Below, in pieces: positions 8,731 through 17,355 of a DNA stretch of 64,000 nucleotides. The notes beneath the pieces were generated by a model. That model was not told the origin of the DNA, made no database searches, and worked only from the letters and a program-made list of their open reading frames with translations. The position numbers and the translations under genes were made by a program. The stretch is from CAISIP01 sp038326025. GTDB lineage: Bacteria > Pseudomonadota > Gammaproteobacteria > Burkholderiales > Burkholderiaceae_C. Every line of letters begins with the position of its first letter. Within the stretch, counting starts at the first letter, position 1. The stretch spans positions 1-64,000 of the forward strand of contig JBBQJP010000003.1 in assembly GCA_038326025.1 (NCBI GenBank). Direction: 5' to 3'.

Positions 8731-9875
8731 CTATTGCGTCAACAAGTCGATGCACGGCTGGTAGCTATAGCTGCGATTCTTTTTCTGCCCGGTCAGCTCG
8801 GTCACGATACCCTGGTCTTCAAGAATCCTGACCGCCGCCGTAGCCGTGGGAAAACTTGTTTCCAGCCGCTGGCGCACTTTTTCGATCGTGAAGCGCGGCA
8901 TCATCGGCAGCAACTCAAAGAGTCGATAGCTTGCCGGCGTAGCCTTTGGCGCTTTCAACAGGCGGCGCCGATCCGCTGCGATCAGGCTCGCAATGGCGAC
9001 GATGCCGCGTTCCGCATCGCTGGCAGCAACAGCGAACCCTCCAGAAAAAACGCCACCCAAGCCTCCCAGTCGCCCTCTGATCGCACCGACGACAAGAGAC
9101 GGTAATACTCCGCCTGGTACTGTTTGAGGTAGCCGCTCAGGTACATGAGAGGTTCTGACAACAGGCCCCAGTGTTCCAGCAGCGCGGCGATCAACAGCCG
9201 GCCAATGCGCCCATTGCCATCCAGAAACGGGTGGATGGTCTCGAACTGCGCATGTATCAGCGCCACTCGCACCAAGGGTGGCAGCTCGGTGCGTTCGTCG
9301 TGAATGAAGCGCACCAGGTCTGCAAGCAGGTTGGCCACCTTCTCGCCCGGTGGTGGCACGAATACCGCGTTGCCCGGACGCGTGCCACCAATCCAGTTCT
9401 GCGAGCGGCGCAGCGCGCCGGGTTGCTTGCCGGTGCCGCGCGCGCCGTCGAGCAATAGCCGATGCGCTTCGCATAGCAGGCGCACGCTGATGGGTAGCCC
9501 CGCCGGGTCGCGCAGCTTGTCTTGCACCAAGCGGAACGCACGCAGGTAGTTAGACACTTCCTCCACATCGTCCGTGTTGCTGACTGCCAAGCCGGTTTCA
9601 TCGTCGAACAGGTCGGTGAGTGTGGCCTGTGTACCCTCTATCTGCGAGGTCAGTAGCGCCTCCTTGCGGATGGCACTGTAGAGCAGCCAGTCGACCGAGG
9701 GGACCAACCCTGTCACCCCCGACAGGCGGGCCAGTGCCAGTTCGGCAGTACGGTTGCGCTCATTGAACGATATGCCGGCCAGCGCAGGGTCTGCAGGTGG
9801 CAGCGGGCGCGACACGAACGCCTGAACCGGTTCGCCCAGCGTGGCGGAGGTGACGTAGTCGCCTCTGATTCGCAT
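8731..9875 (-). pseudogene. fic: Fic family protein with C-terminal winged helix, single frameshift
   Basis: From the ATG at 9875 (MRIRGDYVTS) the frame holds a Fic N-terminal region and the full active motif H-P-F-L-D-G-N-G-R-I-G-R, normally an AMP-transferase site that modifies target proteins. N-terminal I-E-G-T, typical of this group, is also seen. After W-V-A-F-F-L-E-G the normal continuation (A-V-A-A-S-D-A-E, then a winged helix ending Y-Q-P-C-I-D-L-L-T-Q) is found only in another frame. One missing base in a short G run near 9036, or a sequencing error there, explains this. The catalytic domain would still be made, lacking the regulatory DNA-binding tail. A TTG at 9905 is an alternative start. 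Confidence 0.75.
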
Positions 9876-9891
9876 CGTGTGAAAGCGTTCT

Positions 9892-9929
9892 TTACTAAGA
9901 GTCAACCATATTAGAGAAATCTTTAGTAA
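9892..9929. promoter_or_regulatory. candidate operator upstream of fic
   Basis: TTACTAA at 9892-9898 and TTAGTAA at 9923-9929 form inverted arms about 24 bp apart around an AT-rich centre containing ATATTAG. The position just upstream of the Fic start fits autoregulation by the C-terminal winged helix found in this Fic group; this is inference. Confidence 0.4.
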
Positions 9930-10200
9930 GCCGCCACCGTTTCAATGAACGCTTTGGCAATCGGATGGAGCTGACCGGCGGGGCCCCTATTCGGGCGTGT
10001 GGCGCATCGCGCTGAACCAACGCGCAGAGCCCGATTTGTGGAATCACGGTGACACCAATTTTCTGTGCAAGGCCACCGGCCACGGCCGGCGCCACTGCAC
10101 CACCGATGACGACGAGCCGCTGGATGATGTTCTCGCCAGAATTGGCATTGATGACCAAGAAATGGGTGCCGACTCCAAAGAGAACAAACAGCTTGACCCC
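9923..10200 (-). pseudogene. C-terminal remnant, possibly LysR-type regulator
   Basis: Minus-strand frames read G-A-V-A-P-A-V-A-G-G-L, I-G-V-T-V-I-P-Q-I-G-L-C-A-L-V-Q-R-D-A-P and, after a frameshift near 9970, H-P-I-A-K-A-F-I-E-T-V-A-A-Y and a stop at 9923. The order resembles the end of a LysR substrate-binding domain. No helix-turn-helix region is present upstream. The assignment is tentative. Confidence 0.3.
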
Positions 10201-10484
10201 GTTCTATCCGGCAACGGGTTCGGCCAAGTTCCCGCCACGGTCAGGAGTTAGGCGCAGTACGGCACATCGGAGTCAACAATCACACCGCAGGTTTGGAGTT
10301 GAACGGTTGCCGTCGTTCAATGTGTCGGATTCGATGCCGCGAAGCGGCTTTTGCAGGTCACAAGTGGCTGAAGATACCAGCCCAGGCCCATTCAAGCCAA
10401 GGGGCAATCGGCCTCGTTGCAAGGGAGCACAGCGCTCTTCTCGTTGGCCCATTGAATTCTTGATCACAATCGCCGCCGTAAGCT
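10201..10484. other. intergenic, no gene seen
   Basis: About 280 bp beyond the LysR-like remnant and downstream of the mobA stop. No coding, RNA or repeat signal was recognised. Confidence 0.3.
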
Positions 10485-12434
10485 TCAAGTGCCGGGATAG
10501 ATCGATAAGCCTTGATTGGCGGCTCGACCCCGCACGCGCAAAATTCCAGCGAAATACGCCACCAGCTCGTCGCGGGCAGACAGCGGCAGGATGTGACCCA
10601 CGTATTGATCCGGACGCACGATCACCATACAGCCGGCGTCCCGGTCGATGCCGCGTGTCTCGAAGATGTCATCGCCGCGCTGCATGTCCGCACAGAACAC
10701 CTTCTCGTAGTCGCACAGGCCGTAGCGTCCCACCTGCGGACGCAGCAGCGAGGGCATGGCGGCGAAGTCGAGCGTGCGGAATCCCTCCTGGAAGACCGCC
10801 CGGATGTCGATCACGGCATCTTGGTCCTCGCCCGGTGCGGTGTGACGTCGCACCGGCGAGGCCGGGTCGTTTCCCAGCCAGTCGCACAGCGTTGCGACGG
10901 CGCCGCCGGGGCTGCCCGCGTCGTTTGCGGGGGCAAAGATGAACAACCGGAAACGCGCGTCCGCGTCAATGGCATGGCCCAGTTGCATCGGCTTGGCGTC
11001 GGCTAGACGGATGACGGGGGCGGAATGGAAGCGCTTGCCAATGTCGAAGCCCGCGGCCAGAGATTGATGCGTGGCAGCGCCGACGAAGGCACTGGGCTCG
11101 TACTGGATGGTCAGGCCGCAGGTGAAGAGCAGGTTGTCGACAAACGCGCGTGCCACGCGGGGCAGGCCGTCCGTGGTGTCGTCCTCGCCCCGGGCGCCAA
11201 CGACACGCGACCACTTGTGGTCGAACTCCACCAGACCCTTGGCCGCCGCGCGCCGTTCGCCGGAGTAGCTGTGCAACAACGAGGGATCGGCGCGGCCAGT
11301 CAGCACCGAGACCAGTTTCCAGCCCAGGTTGAAGGTGTCGCCCATCGACACGTTCATGCCCTGCCCGGCCTTGGGGCTGTGGGTGTGGCAGGCGTCACCG
11401 GCCAGTATCACGCGGGGCGAGCGGTTGGCCATTTGCGCCTCGGGAACGTCGTCGAATTTGTCAGTCAATCGGTGTCCGATCTCGTAGATCGACCACCAGA
11501 CCACTTCTTTCGCGTCCAGCGTGAACGGGCTGAAGATGCGCTGGGCCTTGGCGATGATGTCGTCGGCATTCATGCCACGGTCCGCTGCCCGCTCCTCTTC
11601 GCCGAGGTTGTCGAGCTCGACATACAGGCGCACCAGGTGACCGCCTTCGCGCGGCAGCACCATCAGGATGCCGTCGTTTTGCGAACGCACGAAGGACTTC
11701 ATGCGCCAGTCGGGAAAATCGGTGACAGCCAGCAGGTCGATCACGCCCCAGGCCTGGTGCGCCGCATCACCGTGCAGCGTGCCGCCGATGGCGCGGCGCA
11801 CATTCGAGCGGGCGCCGTCACAGCCGATGACGTAATTGGCGCGCACCGTCATGGTCTGGCCTTCGCTTCCCGGCGCCGTGTTTTCCAGGGTCACGGTGAC
11901 GGGGTATTCGGCGGCATCGGGATCGACCGTCAGGTCTGCCACTTTCCACCCATAGTCCGGCTCCAGCCGTGTCGGCGAGCGACGCATGATGTCGAGGAAC
12001 ATGTCGTGCACCCGCGCCTGGTTGATCAGCACATGGGGCATCTCGGAGGTGCCGTCGGGCACATCCTGGACACGGGCGACCCTATCGAGGGTGGCATCGG
12101 CGGCGCCCGGCGCCCAGAAGGTGGTCTCGTTGATCCAGACCGACTCGCGCATGAATTTCTCGGCAAAGCCGAAGGCCTGGAACATCTCCATCGAGCGCAC
12201 GCTGATGCCATCGGCCTGGCCCTTTTCCATCGGCCCGAGCTTGGGCTCGACCAGCATGGTGCGGATCTGCGGCACCCGGGCGAGCTGGGCGGCCAGGCAC
12301 AGACCCGCTGGACCCGAGCCGGCAATCAACACGTCCACGGTGTCCGGCAATGGATCACCTGCTATGCGGTGGCCCGGAGCGGCCGCACTGACATCGGGAT
12401 CACCGGGTTTGAAGCCGTTGATGTGGTATTGCAT
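10485..12434 (-). CDS. mobA: 3-hydroxybenzoate 4-monooxygenase-like FAD hydroxylase
   Basis: A 649-residue flavoprotein hydroxylase. The N-terminus has the FAD motif A-G-S-G-P-A-G-L (about residues 38-45). Then come the DG motif C-D-G-A-R-S-N-V-R-R-A-I-G and the GD motif L-A-G-D-A-C-H-T-H-S-P-K-A-G-Q-G-M-N. A C-terminal thioredoxin-like domain (about 470-640) is typical of the phenol hydroxylase subgroup. Length and many segments (N-terminal M-Q-Y-H-I-N-G-F, E-K-G-Q-A-D-G-I-S-V-R-S-M-E-M-F) agree with MobA, which converts 3-hydroxybenzoate to protocatechuate with NADPH and O2. Substrate is inferred from similarity; related phenol 2-monooxygenases are the alternative. It is transcribed divergently from a MarR regulator and has no ring-cleavage genes beside it. 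Confidence 0.8.
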   Translation of the reverse strand: MQYHINGFKPGDPDVSAAAPGHRIAGDPLPDTVDVLIAGSGPAGLCLAAQLARVPQIRTMLVEPKLGPMEKGQADGISVRSMEMFQAFGFAEKFMRESVWINETTFWAPGAADATLDRVARVQDVPDGTSEMPHVLINQARVHDMFLDIMRRSPTRLEPDYGWKVADLTVDPDAAEYPVTVTLENTAPGSEGQTMTVRANYVIGCDGARSNVRRAIGGTLHGDAAHQAWGVIDLLAVTDFPDWRMKSFVRSQNDGILMVLPREGGHLVRLYVELDNLGEEERAADRGMNADDIIAKAQRIFSPFTLDAKEVVWWSIYEIGHRLTDKFDDVPEAQMANRSPRVILAGDACHTHSPKAGQGMNVSMGDTFNLGWKLVSVLTGRADPSLLHSYSGERRAAAKGLVEFDHKWSRVVGARGEDDTTDGLPRVARAFVDNLLFTCGLTIQYEPSAFVGAATHQSLAAGFDIGKRFHSAPVIRLADAKPMQLGHAIDADARFRLFIFAPANDAGSPGGAVATLCDWLGNDPASPVRRHTAPGEDQDAVIDIRAVFQEGFRTLDFAAMPSLLRPQVGRYGLCDYEKVFCADMQRGDDIFETRGIDRDAGCMVIVRPDQYVGHILPLSARDELVAYFAGILRVRGRAANQGLSIYPGT

Positions 12435-12478
12435 GGTGTCTCCTTCAGGCAGCGTGCCAGCTGATTACAATAACTGGG

Positions 12479-12508
12479 CATATGATAAGTATGCATACTA
12501 AATATGTC
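12479..12508. promoter_or_regulatory. palindromic operator between mobA and marR
   Basis: The perfect 12-bp palindrome AGTATGCATACT (12488-12499) lies inside a longer imperfect one running from CATAT to ATATG. It is in the 131-bp gap between the two divergent starts, where a MarR dimer controlling both genes would be expected to bind. Confidence 0.6.
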
Positions 12509-12565
12509 AAGCGCGATGGCAGTGCCGGTGCAACAGCGCGTTGTCTGCAATGCAAGGAGAACGAT

Positions 12566-12988
12566 ATGGACAGGATCGAGATGGCCGGGCACCTGATCCG
12601 GCGGCTGCACCAGCAGTCGACACAGGTCTTTCAGGCACAGACGCAAGCTGCAGGTTTCGACCTGACCTCGGTGCAGTTCGCCGCGCTCGATGCCATTGCC
12701 CAGCAGAGCGGCATCGACCAGGCCACGCTGGCCGCGACCATCGGATTCGACCGCGCCACGATCGGCGGTGTGATCGACCGTCTGGAACAAAAAGGCCACG
12801 TGCAGCGCGTGGTCAGCGAGCAGGATCGCCGGGCGCGCCGCCTCTATCTCACACCCGCGGGCGAGCAATTGCTGACTGAATGCCAGCCGGTGGTGGAAGC
12901 CTTGCAGACCGAGATCCTGGCTCCGCTGTCACCCGCGCAACGCGCCACCTTCTTGGCGTTGGCGCACAAGGCACTCGGCCTGGATTGA
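12566..12988 (+). CDS. MarR-family transcriptional regulator
   Basis: A 140-residue winged-helix protein. The DNA-binding part reads Q-A-T-L-A-A-T-I-G-F-D-R-A-T-I-G-G-V-I-D-R-L-E-Q-K and then the wing R-V-V-S-E-Q-D-R-R-A-R-R-L-Y-L-T-P, a standard MarR pattern. The ATG at 12566 follows AAGGAG by 6 nt, so it is preferred over upstream in-frame starts. It probably represses mobA until an aromatic ligand binds, as for other divergently encoded MarR/hydroxylase pairs; the ligand is inferred. Confidence 0.85.
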   Translation: MDRIEMAGHLIRRLHQQSTQVFQAQTQAAGFDLTSVQFAALDAIAQQSGIDQATLAATIGFDRATIGGVIDRLEQKGHVQRVVSEQDRRARRLYLTPAGEQLLTECQPVVEALQTEILAPLSPAQRATFLALAHKALGLD

Positions 12989-13158
12989 AGTTGACATTGG
13001 ACGCGCCATCCGCGGTTATTGAAGGCCACTACATGAATCGGATCCGCAACCAGCTTCCAGAACCGCGCGTTCTCTTTCTGCATCTGCTTGAGCACAGCCA
13101 CGATTTTTTCAACCGAAAAACAACTTCGTCTCACGACACCTCCTAGAGCCCATTGATT

Positions 13159-13482
13159 GGCAATTCGCGATGTTGATGAAGCCATCAAACACGACCTGGA
13201 TCAGGATGCGGCGCCAGCAGCATCTGGGCTGATTGATGCGCTGGAGCAAGCCTACGCCCATATCAGCAAGCATGGGGCCACCGGGTCACCCCGTTATGCC
13301 CACGAATGGAACCTGCCGGGCCTGCGTTTCTGGCCGATGACGCGCTACCCCTACCTGATCTTTCATATCGAGCAGGACGACCATATCGATGTCTGTCGTA
13401 TGCTGCACGGGCCGATGTCTGTCGTATGCTGCACGATCAGCGCGATATTCCGGCGTGGATGCGTCAGCCTGACGAGTCCTGA
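13159..13482 (+). pseudogene. parE: parE toxin remnant (5'-truncated and frameshifted)
   Basis: From R-D-V-D-E-A-I-K to D-H-I-D-V the frame is nearly the same as the intact ParE at 59361-59690. The first codons are missing. A 26-bp tandem duplication (units starting at 13388 and 13414, both with GATGTCTGTCGTATGCTGCA) throws the end out of frame. No ParD antitoxin precedes it. The homology continues through the stop and the next 163 bp to the start codon of repeat copy 3, the same distance as between intact parE and repeat copy 7. This part was therefore duplicated together with the repeat. Confidence 0.85.
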
Positions 13483-13580
13483 AGGTCTTGTTCAGGGCAA
13501 CACGGTTTGGCGTGTTGCACCCATAAGCACCGGTCTCCAATGGGCTCTGCTTATCGGTCAGTGGATACCAGTCATGCCAC

Positions 13581-13790
13581 GATAATCCCGACATATCCGA
13601 CGGCTGACTTTTCTGCGCAATGTGAAAGCCTACGTAAACCATTGATGCGACCAGACACTTCAGCACCACCTGTGCCAGACACCGACCGCTCAGCCCACAC
13701 ACCCATGATGCAGCATGATTGCCGTAATCAAGCATTGATGCGGGTTGCCGACTGATTTATCAGTTTTTGGCGGTAGTTTGGCGGCAGATC
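13581..13790 (+). repeat. mutS 5'-end repeat, copy 3 with full left-end motif
   Basis: The leader starts GATAATCCCG at 13581, 64 bp before the ATG at 13645. The frame starts M-R-P-D-T-S and runs into S-A-H-T-P-M-M-Q (core ATGATG 13705-13710), then H-D-C-R and a stop. 61 bp after the core come TTTGGCGG (13766) and TTTGGCGGCAG (13777). The leader aligns without gaps to copies 5 and 7. Confidence 0.9.
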
Positions 13791-13839
13791 AAGCCCTCTT
13801 CTAGGCGCCAGATCCGAAACCCACTTTGATGCCCTTGCA

Positions 13840-13887
13840 TGAAGCAATGGTCCGAAGAGATACCACATTCTTCGGACCATTGCTTCA
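13840..13887. promoter_or_regulatory. long perfect hairpin, loop GATACCACAT
   Basis: The 19-bp arms TGAAGCAATGGTCCGAAGA (13840-13858) and TCTTCGGACCATTGCTTCA (13869-13887) are perfectly complementary around a 10-nt loop. A related hairpin with an almost identical loop lies at 58153-58196. It sits 48 bp before the start of an AbiEi/DUF6088-like frame, so it may be an operator for that antitoxin family. Confidence 0.7.
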
Positions 13888-13935
13888 CGCATTTTGTCCC
13901 AAAAAGAACTACAAATATCGGACAAGGAGAAGTTG

Positions 13936-14184
13936 ATGTCGGACTTGAGCGCCAGCATTTCATCGCTGATAGACGCAGCACCGGAGCAAGCCTGGGTTCC
14001 AGCCGATTTTGCGCATCTCGGGACCCGCGCCGTGGTCGGCAAGACCCTAGCGATAGGCCCGCAGTACTGTGGAGAGGCGGATGCCGTACTCGTGCGTGTT
14101 GCGAGACCAGGGCTCCATGAAACAAGAACGGGCTGGCGCGACAAGCCGCGCAGGACAAGGTCGCTCGATAGAACTGCTAACTAG
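13936..14184 (+). pseudogene. AbiEi-like (DUF6088) antitoxin, N-terminal remnant
   Basis: ATG at 13936 follows AAGGAG. The frame begins M-S-D-L-S-A-S-I-S-S-L-I-D-A-A-P and continues A-W-V-P-A-D-F-A-H-L-G-T-R-A-V-V-G-K-T-L. This matches the N-terminal winged helix of the type IV antitoxin / DUF6088 family. After that the expected second half of the helix domain is scrambled, and only R-V-A-R and D-K-P-R-R hint at the normal R-I-A-R-G-L-Y-D-K-P-R. There is no toxin gene after it. Probably non-functional. Confidence 0.4.
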
Positions 14185-14391
14185 TGAATGTAGCGTTGGC
14201 TAGTTTTTCTTTTGTATCGTCTGACCTAACCTCCCCATCAGATGACGCGACTTCCGATCCTCTCGACGATTTTTCCTGACGCTGTTCCGCCAGCAGCGGA
14301 CGTCGTGGCAGCTGCGGTTTCTTTTGTCGCGAAGCGCTCTCCATACCCTCACACCTCCATTTTTAGCGACTCCAACTTGACAAGGTCCTCG

Positions 14392-15363
14392 ATGCTCAAA
14401 CGTATACTGCTGCCCTTTCTTGCATTCGCCGCATTGGCGACCGCCGCGCTGCCTTCACTGGCAGCCTACCCCGAGAAGGCGATCCGCCTGATAGTGCCGT
14501 CGGCACCTGGCGGTGCGCCGGACGCCCTGATGCGCGCGCTGGCCCAGCAGTTGTCCCAACAGATGGGCGTGTCGATCGTCATCGACAACAAGCCCGGTGG
14601 CTCCTATGTGATCGGCACCATGGATCTCGTGCGCGCAGCGCCCGACGGCTACACACTGGCTTATGGGAACGTAGTGTCACTGGCGACCAACAAGTCCCTG
14701 CTGTCCAACGTGCCCTACGACGTGGACAAGGACTTGACGCTTATCTCGAACACGCTGCGCCTGTCCAACATCATGATCGTCAACAACAACGTTCCGGCCA
14801 AATCGGTGCCCGAACTCATCGCCTATGCAAAGCAGAATCCAGGCAAGCTGGCATTCGGCTCGGATGGAAACGGCACCACGGCACATCTCGGGGTCGAGCT
14901 CTTCAAGGCCATGACCGGAACCTATATCCTGCATGTCCCGTATCGCGCTGCCACTGCGGCCGTGACCGATCTGATGGGCGGCGGCCTGCAGATGATGATG
15001 ATCAACGCACCGGTGTCCGGTCCATTGGCCCAGGCCGGCAAGGTTCGGGCACTTGGCATCTCGTCGCCGCAGCGTTCGCCGACCTATCCCGACCTGCCGA
15101 CGATCGCCGAGTCGGGCGTCACCGGTTTTGAAGTGACGGCATGGGGTGGCATCGTCGGTCCGGCCAATATGCCCAAGGACATCGTCAACAAGCTCAACGC
15201 GGAAATCCGCACCGCGCTCGCCAGCACGGCGGTGCGCGAACGTTTCAAGGCCTTGGGTGCAGAAACCTCGGCCAGCACGCCCGAGGAATTCCTGGCGCTG
15301 TCACGCCAGGAAACCACGAAATGGGCCCGGATCATCAAGCTCTCGGGCGCCAAGGTCGACTGA
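14392..15363 (+). CDS. tripartite tricarboxylate transporter (Bug-family) periplasmic receptor
   Basis: A 323-residue extracytoplasmic binding protein. The signal peptide M-L-K-R-I-L-L-P-F-L-A-F ends near L-A-A (residue 25). The mature protein starts Y-P-E-K-A-I-R-L-I-V-P, followed by P-G-G-A-P-D, the hallmark of Bug receptors. I chose the ATG at 14392 for the signal peptide; the frame stays open upstream without protein-like sequence. No TctA/TctB membrane subunits are adjacent, as is usual for the many orphan Bug receptors of Burkholderiales. Ligand is probably a carboxylate or amino acid derivative. Confidence 0.85.
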   Translation: MLKRILLPFLAFAALATAALPSLAAYPEKAIRLIVPSAPGGAPDALMRALAQQLSQQMGVSIVIDNKPGGSYVIGTMDLVRAAPDGYTLAYGNVVSLATNKSLLSNVPYDVDKDLTLISNTLRLSNIMIVNNNVPAKSVPELIAYAKQNPGKLAFGSDGNGTTAHLGVELFKAMTGTYILHVPYRAATAAVTDLMGGGLQMMMINAPVSGPLAQAGKVRALGISSPQRSPTYPDLPTIAESGVTGFEVTAWGGIVGPANMPKDIVNKLNAEIRTALASTAVRERFKALGAETSASTPEEFLALSRQETTKWARIIKLSGAKVD

Positions 15364-15489
15364 GGATCTGGCGACCGGACCTTGGCGCGCAGCACAAGGC
15401 GGTGAAGCGGTCGGCACCGCCAGCGCTGCCACAGCCGTCGCCGCTACCCGGTCGCCCAGCCTTCAAGGCCATTGGCACGGCGTTCTCGG

Positions 15490-15660
15490 CACGCCCGCCA
15501 CCGATCCGTTGGCTCCCGGCGATGTCGTGATGGGGGTGCCGGGCCACTGCGACCTGACCGTGAACCTCGATGACGAACCCGTGTGTCCGGGTGGCGAACA
15601 GGTCGAGGCTCGATGGCCAGTCGCTGCACGCGGCGCCTACTGGCAGAGACCCGAACGGAA
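15490..15660 (+). pseudogene. C-terminal fragment of a D-threonine/D-hydroxyaspartate aldolase-like gene
   Basis: The frame reads L-A-P-G-D-V-V-M-G-V-P-G-H-C-D-L-T-V-N-L-D-D-E, then V-E-A-R-W-P-V-A-A-R-G-A. This matches the end of the intact enzyme at 26732-27847 (V-P-G-H-C-D-P-T-V-N-L-Y-D-E, then P-I-A-A-R-G-A), including the zinc-binding His-Cys pair. The rest of the gene is gone. It lies between the Bug receptor and the TRAP operon. Confidence 0.7.
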
Positions 15661-15740
15661 ATCAACTGAATCAGGATCCATACCGATATTCACGCACAGA
15701 AGCATTTTCGCTTCATTCAACAACGAAAGGCTACGTCAAA

Positions 15741-16766
15741 ATGAAAAACGTCTTCAAAAGATCTCTGCTTCTGGCCACAGTGGCAATTTCCCTGGGCACG
15801 GCAATTCCGAGTTTCGCCAAGACGATCCGATTCGGCATGAATGCGCCCAAAGGCGACAACCCCGAGTGGAACGCACTCGTCGCATTCAAGGACCATGTCG
15901 AATACAAGACGGAAGGCAAAGTCGAAGTGAAGTTGTTCCCCAGCGCGCAACTGGGCGCGGAGCGGGCGTGCGCTGAACAGGTCAAGCAGGGTGCCGTCGA
16001 AGTGTGCCTCGTCGATACCGGCGCGCTGGGCGGCTTCTACAAGAATATCCAGGTACTGTCCGTACCCTATCTCTTCAAATCCTCGGCCCACGCCTGGAAA
16101 GTTTTCGAGAGCCCGTTCATGGCGGAACTCGGCGAAAACATGCGCAAGCAGACGGGTATCCGCGTGATGTCATGGGGCGAGAACGGATTTCGCAACTTCA
16201 CCAACAATGTGCGACCGATCAAGACCCCCAATGATCTGAAAGGACTGAAGATCCGCGTCATGGAAAGCCCGGTTTTCATGCGCTTCGTGCAATCGCTCGG
16301 CGCCGCAGCAACGCCCATGCCCGGATCAGAAATAATCATGGCGGCAAAAGCAGGCGTCATCGACGGCCAGGAGAACCCCGCCCAGGTCATTTATGACTAC
16401 AACCTGGCCGATGTGCAGAAGCACATGTCCACCGATGAGCACATCCTGGGCGTGCACGCGTTCATCATCAACGACAAGTTCTTCAACGGACTTACGGCCG
16501 ACGAGAAAGCCATCGTGCTTGAGGCGGCAACTCTGGCCGCTCGTATCGAGAACACACAAAAGCTGGCGGGCGCCAAGAAGTACATCGACCTGATCAAGGG
16601 CAAGGGCCTGCAGGTGCACATGACGACGATGGATGAAAAGAGCCAATTTGCCGCGGTCTCGCAGGAGCCTGTTCTGGAATATTTGCGTCAGCAAGTCGGC
16701 CCTGAGTTGGTGAAGAGCCTGCTGGACACTTCCAAGAGCTACGAGCCGGCGCTATTTGGTCGTTGA
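15741..16766 (+). CDS. TRAP transporter solute-binding protein (DctP family)
   Basis: A 341-residue periplasmic receptor with a signal peptide (M-K-N-V-F-K-R-S-L-L-L-A-T, cleavage near S-F-A, residue 25). The mature part has R-F-G-M-N-A-P-K-G-D-N-P-E-W, F-P-S-A-Q-L-G and the DctP signature D-L-K-G-L-K-I-R-V (about residues 165-173) with the Arg that binds the ligand carboxylate, then G-V-I-D-G-Q-E-N-P. It is first in an operon with the two membrane subunits (16807 and 17352). The start at 15741 gives a clean signal peptide. Likely imports an organic acid used by the downstream enzymes. Confidence 0.9.
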   Translation: MKNVFKRSLLLATVAISLGTAIPSFAKTIRFGMNAPKGDNPEWNALVAFKDHVEYKTEGKVEVKLFPSAQLGAERACAEQVKQGAVEVCLVDTGALGGFYKNIQVLSVPYLFKSSAHAWKVFESPFMAELGENMRKQTGIRVMSWGENGFRNFTNNVRPIKTPNDLKGLKIRVMESPVFMRFVQSLGAAATPMPGSEIIMAAKAGVIDGQENPAQVIYDYNLADVQKHMSTDEHILGVHAFIINDKFFNGLTADEKAIVLEAATLAARIENTQKLAGAKKYIDLIKGKGLQVHMTTMDEKSQFAAVSQEPVLEYLRQQVGPELVKSLLDTSKSYEPALFGR

Positions 16767-16806
16767 GCCCGTCTTGGCGCGCGCCGTATCGCCACCACCT
16801 GTTTCT

Positions 16807-17355
16807 ATGAACCACTCCTCTACGACCGACCAGCAACCGAATCGCGTTGTGGCGCGGCAACCCATGGCGATGCGGCTGGGCCTCCTCCTGTCCGATTGGG
16901 CAGACCGCATCGGCGCGCTGCTTCTCATTGCAGTGGTGGCGATGAACGTCGCCCAGATCATCTTTCGCTATGTATTCGTCGATCCGCTTTCGTGGAGCGA
17001 GGAAGCCATGCGCTACTCGACCGTATGGATGGTGTTGCTGGCGGGCAGTTCAGCCCTGTTCCGGGGTGAACACATGGAAATCACACTGTTCGACAACATC
17101 CGGTCGGCCAGGTTCCAGAAGGCGATCCGCTGGCTGGTCCTGCTTTGCATCGCCGCGTTCTGCGCCGTGTTGTGCTGGGAAGGATTTCGGGCCGCGATCC
17201 AGAATATCGACCAGCGCTCCCCGGCAACGGAGTTGCCCATGGTCGTCCCCTATCTGGCTGTCCCGATCGGCGCCACCCTGATGCTGATCAAAATTGCATG
17301 TCTGGCAGCGCTCCCCGCCACCGAGGCCGGCAATGACACGGAAATCATCCCATGA
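16807..17355 (+). CDS. TRAP transporter small permease (DctQ family)
   Basis: A 182-residue protein with four predicted helices. It holds the DctQ pattern V-V-A-M-N-V-A-Q-I-I-F-R-Y-V-F and then L-S-W-S-E-E-A-M-R-Y, G-S-S-A-L-F-R-G-E-H-M-E-I. It partners the DctM protein, whose start overlaps its stop by 4 nt (ATGA at 17352-17355). ATG at 16807 chosen; a later in-frame ATG at residue 20 is possible. Confidence 0.9.
   Translation: MNHSSTTDQQPNRVVARQPMAMRLGLLLSDWADRIGALLLIAVVAMNVAQIIFRYVFVDPLSWSEEAMRYSTVWMVLLAGSSALFRGEHMEITLFDNIRSARFQKAIRWLVLLCIAAFCAVLCWEGFRAAIQNIDQRSPATELPMVVPYLAVPIGATLMLIKIACLAALPATEAGNDTEIIP

Noticed and set aside
11025..12464. Long plus-strand frames opposite mobA, and similar long frames opposite the ABC and oxidase genes
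   Set aside because: They lie antisense to well-supported genes, are rich in Arg/His/Gly and show no family motifs; typical GC-rich shadows.
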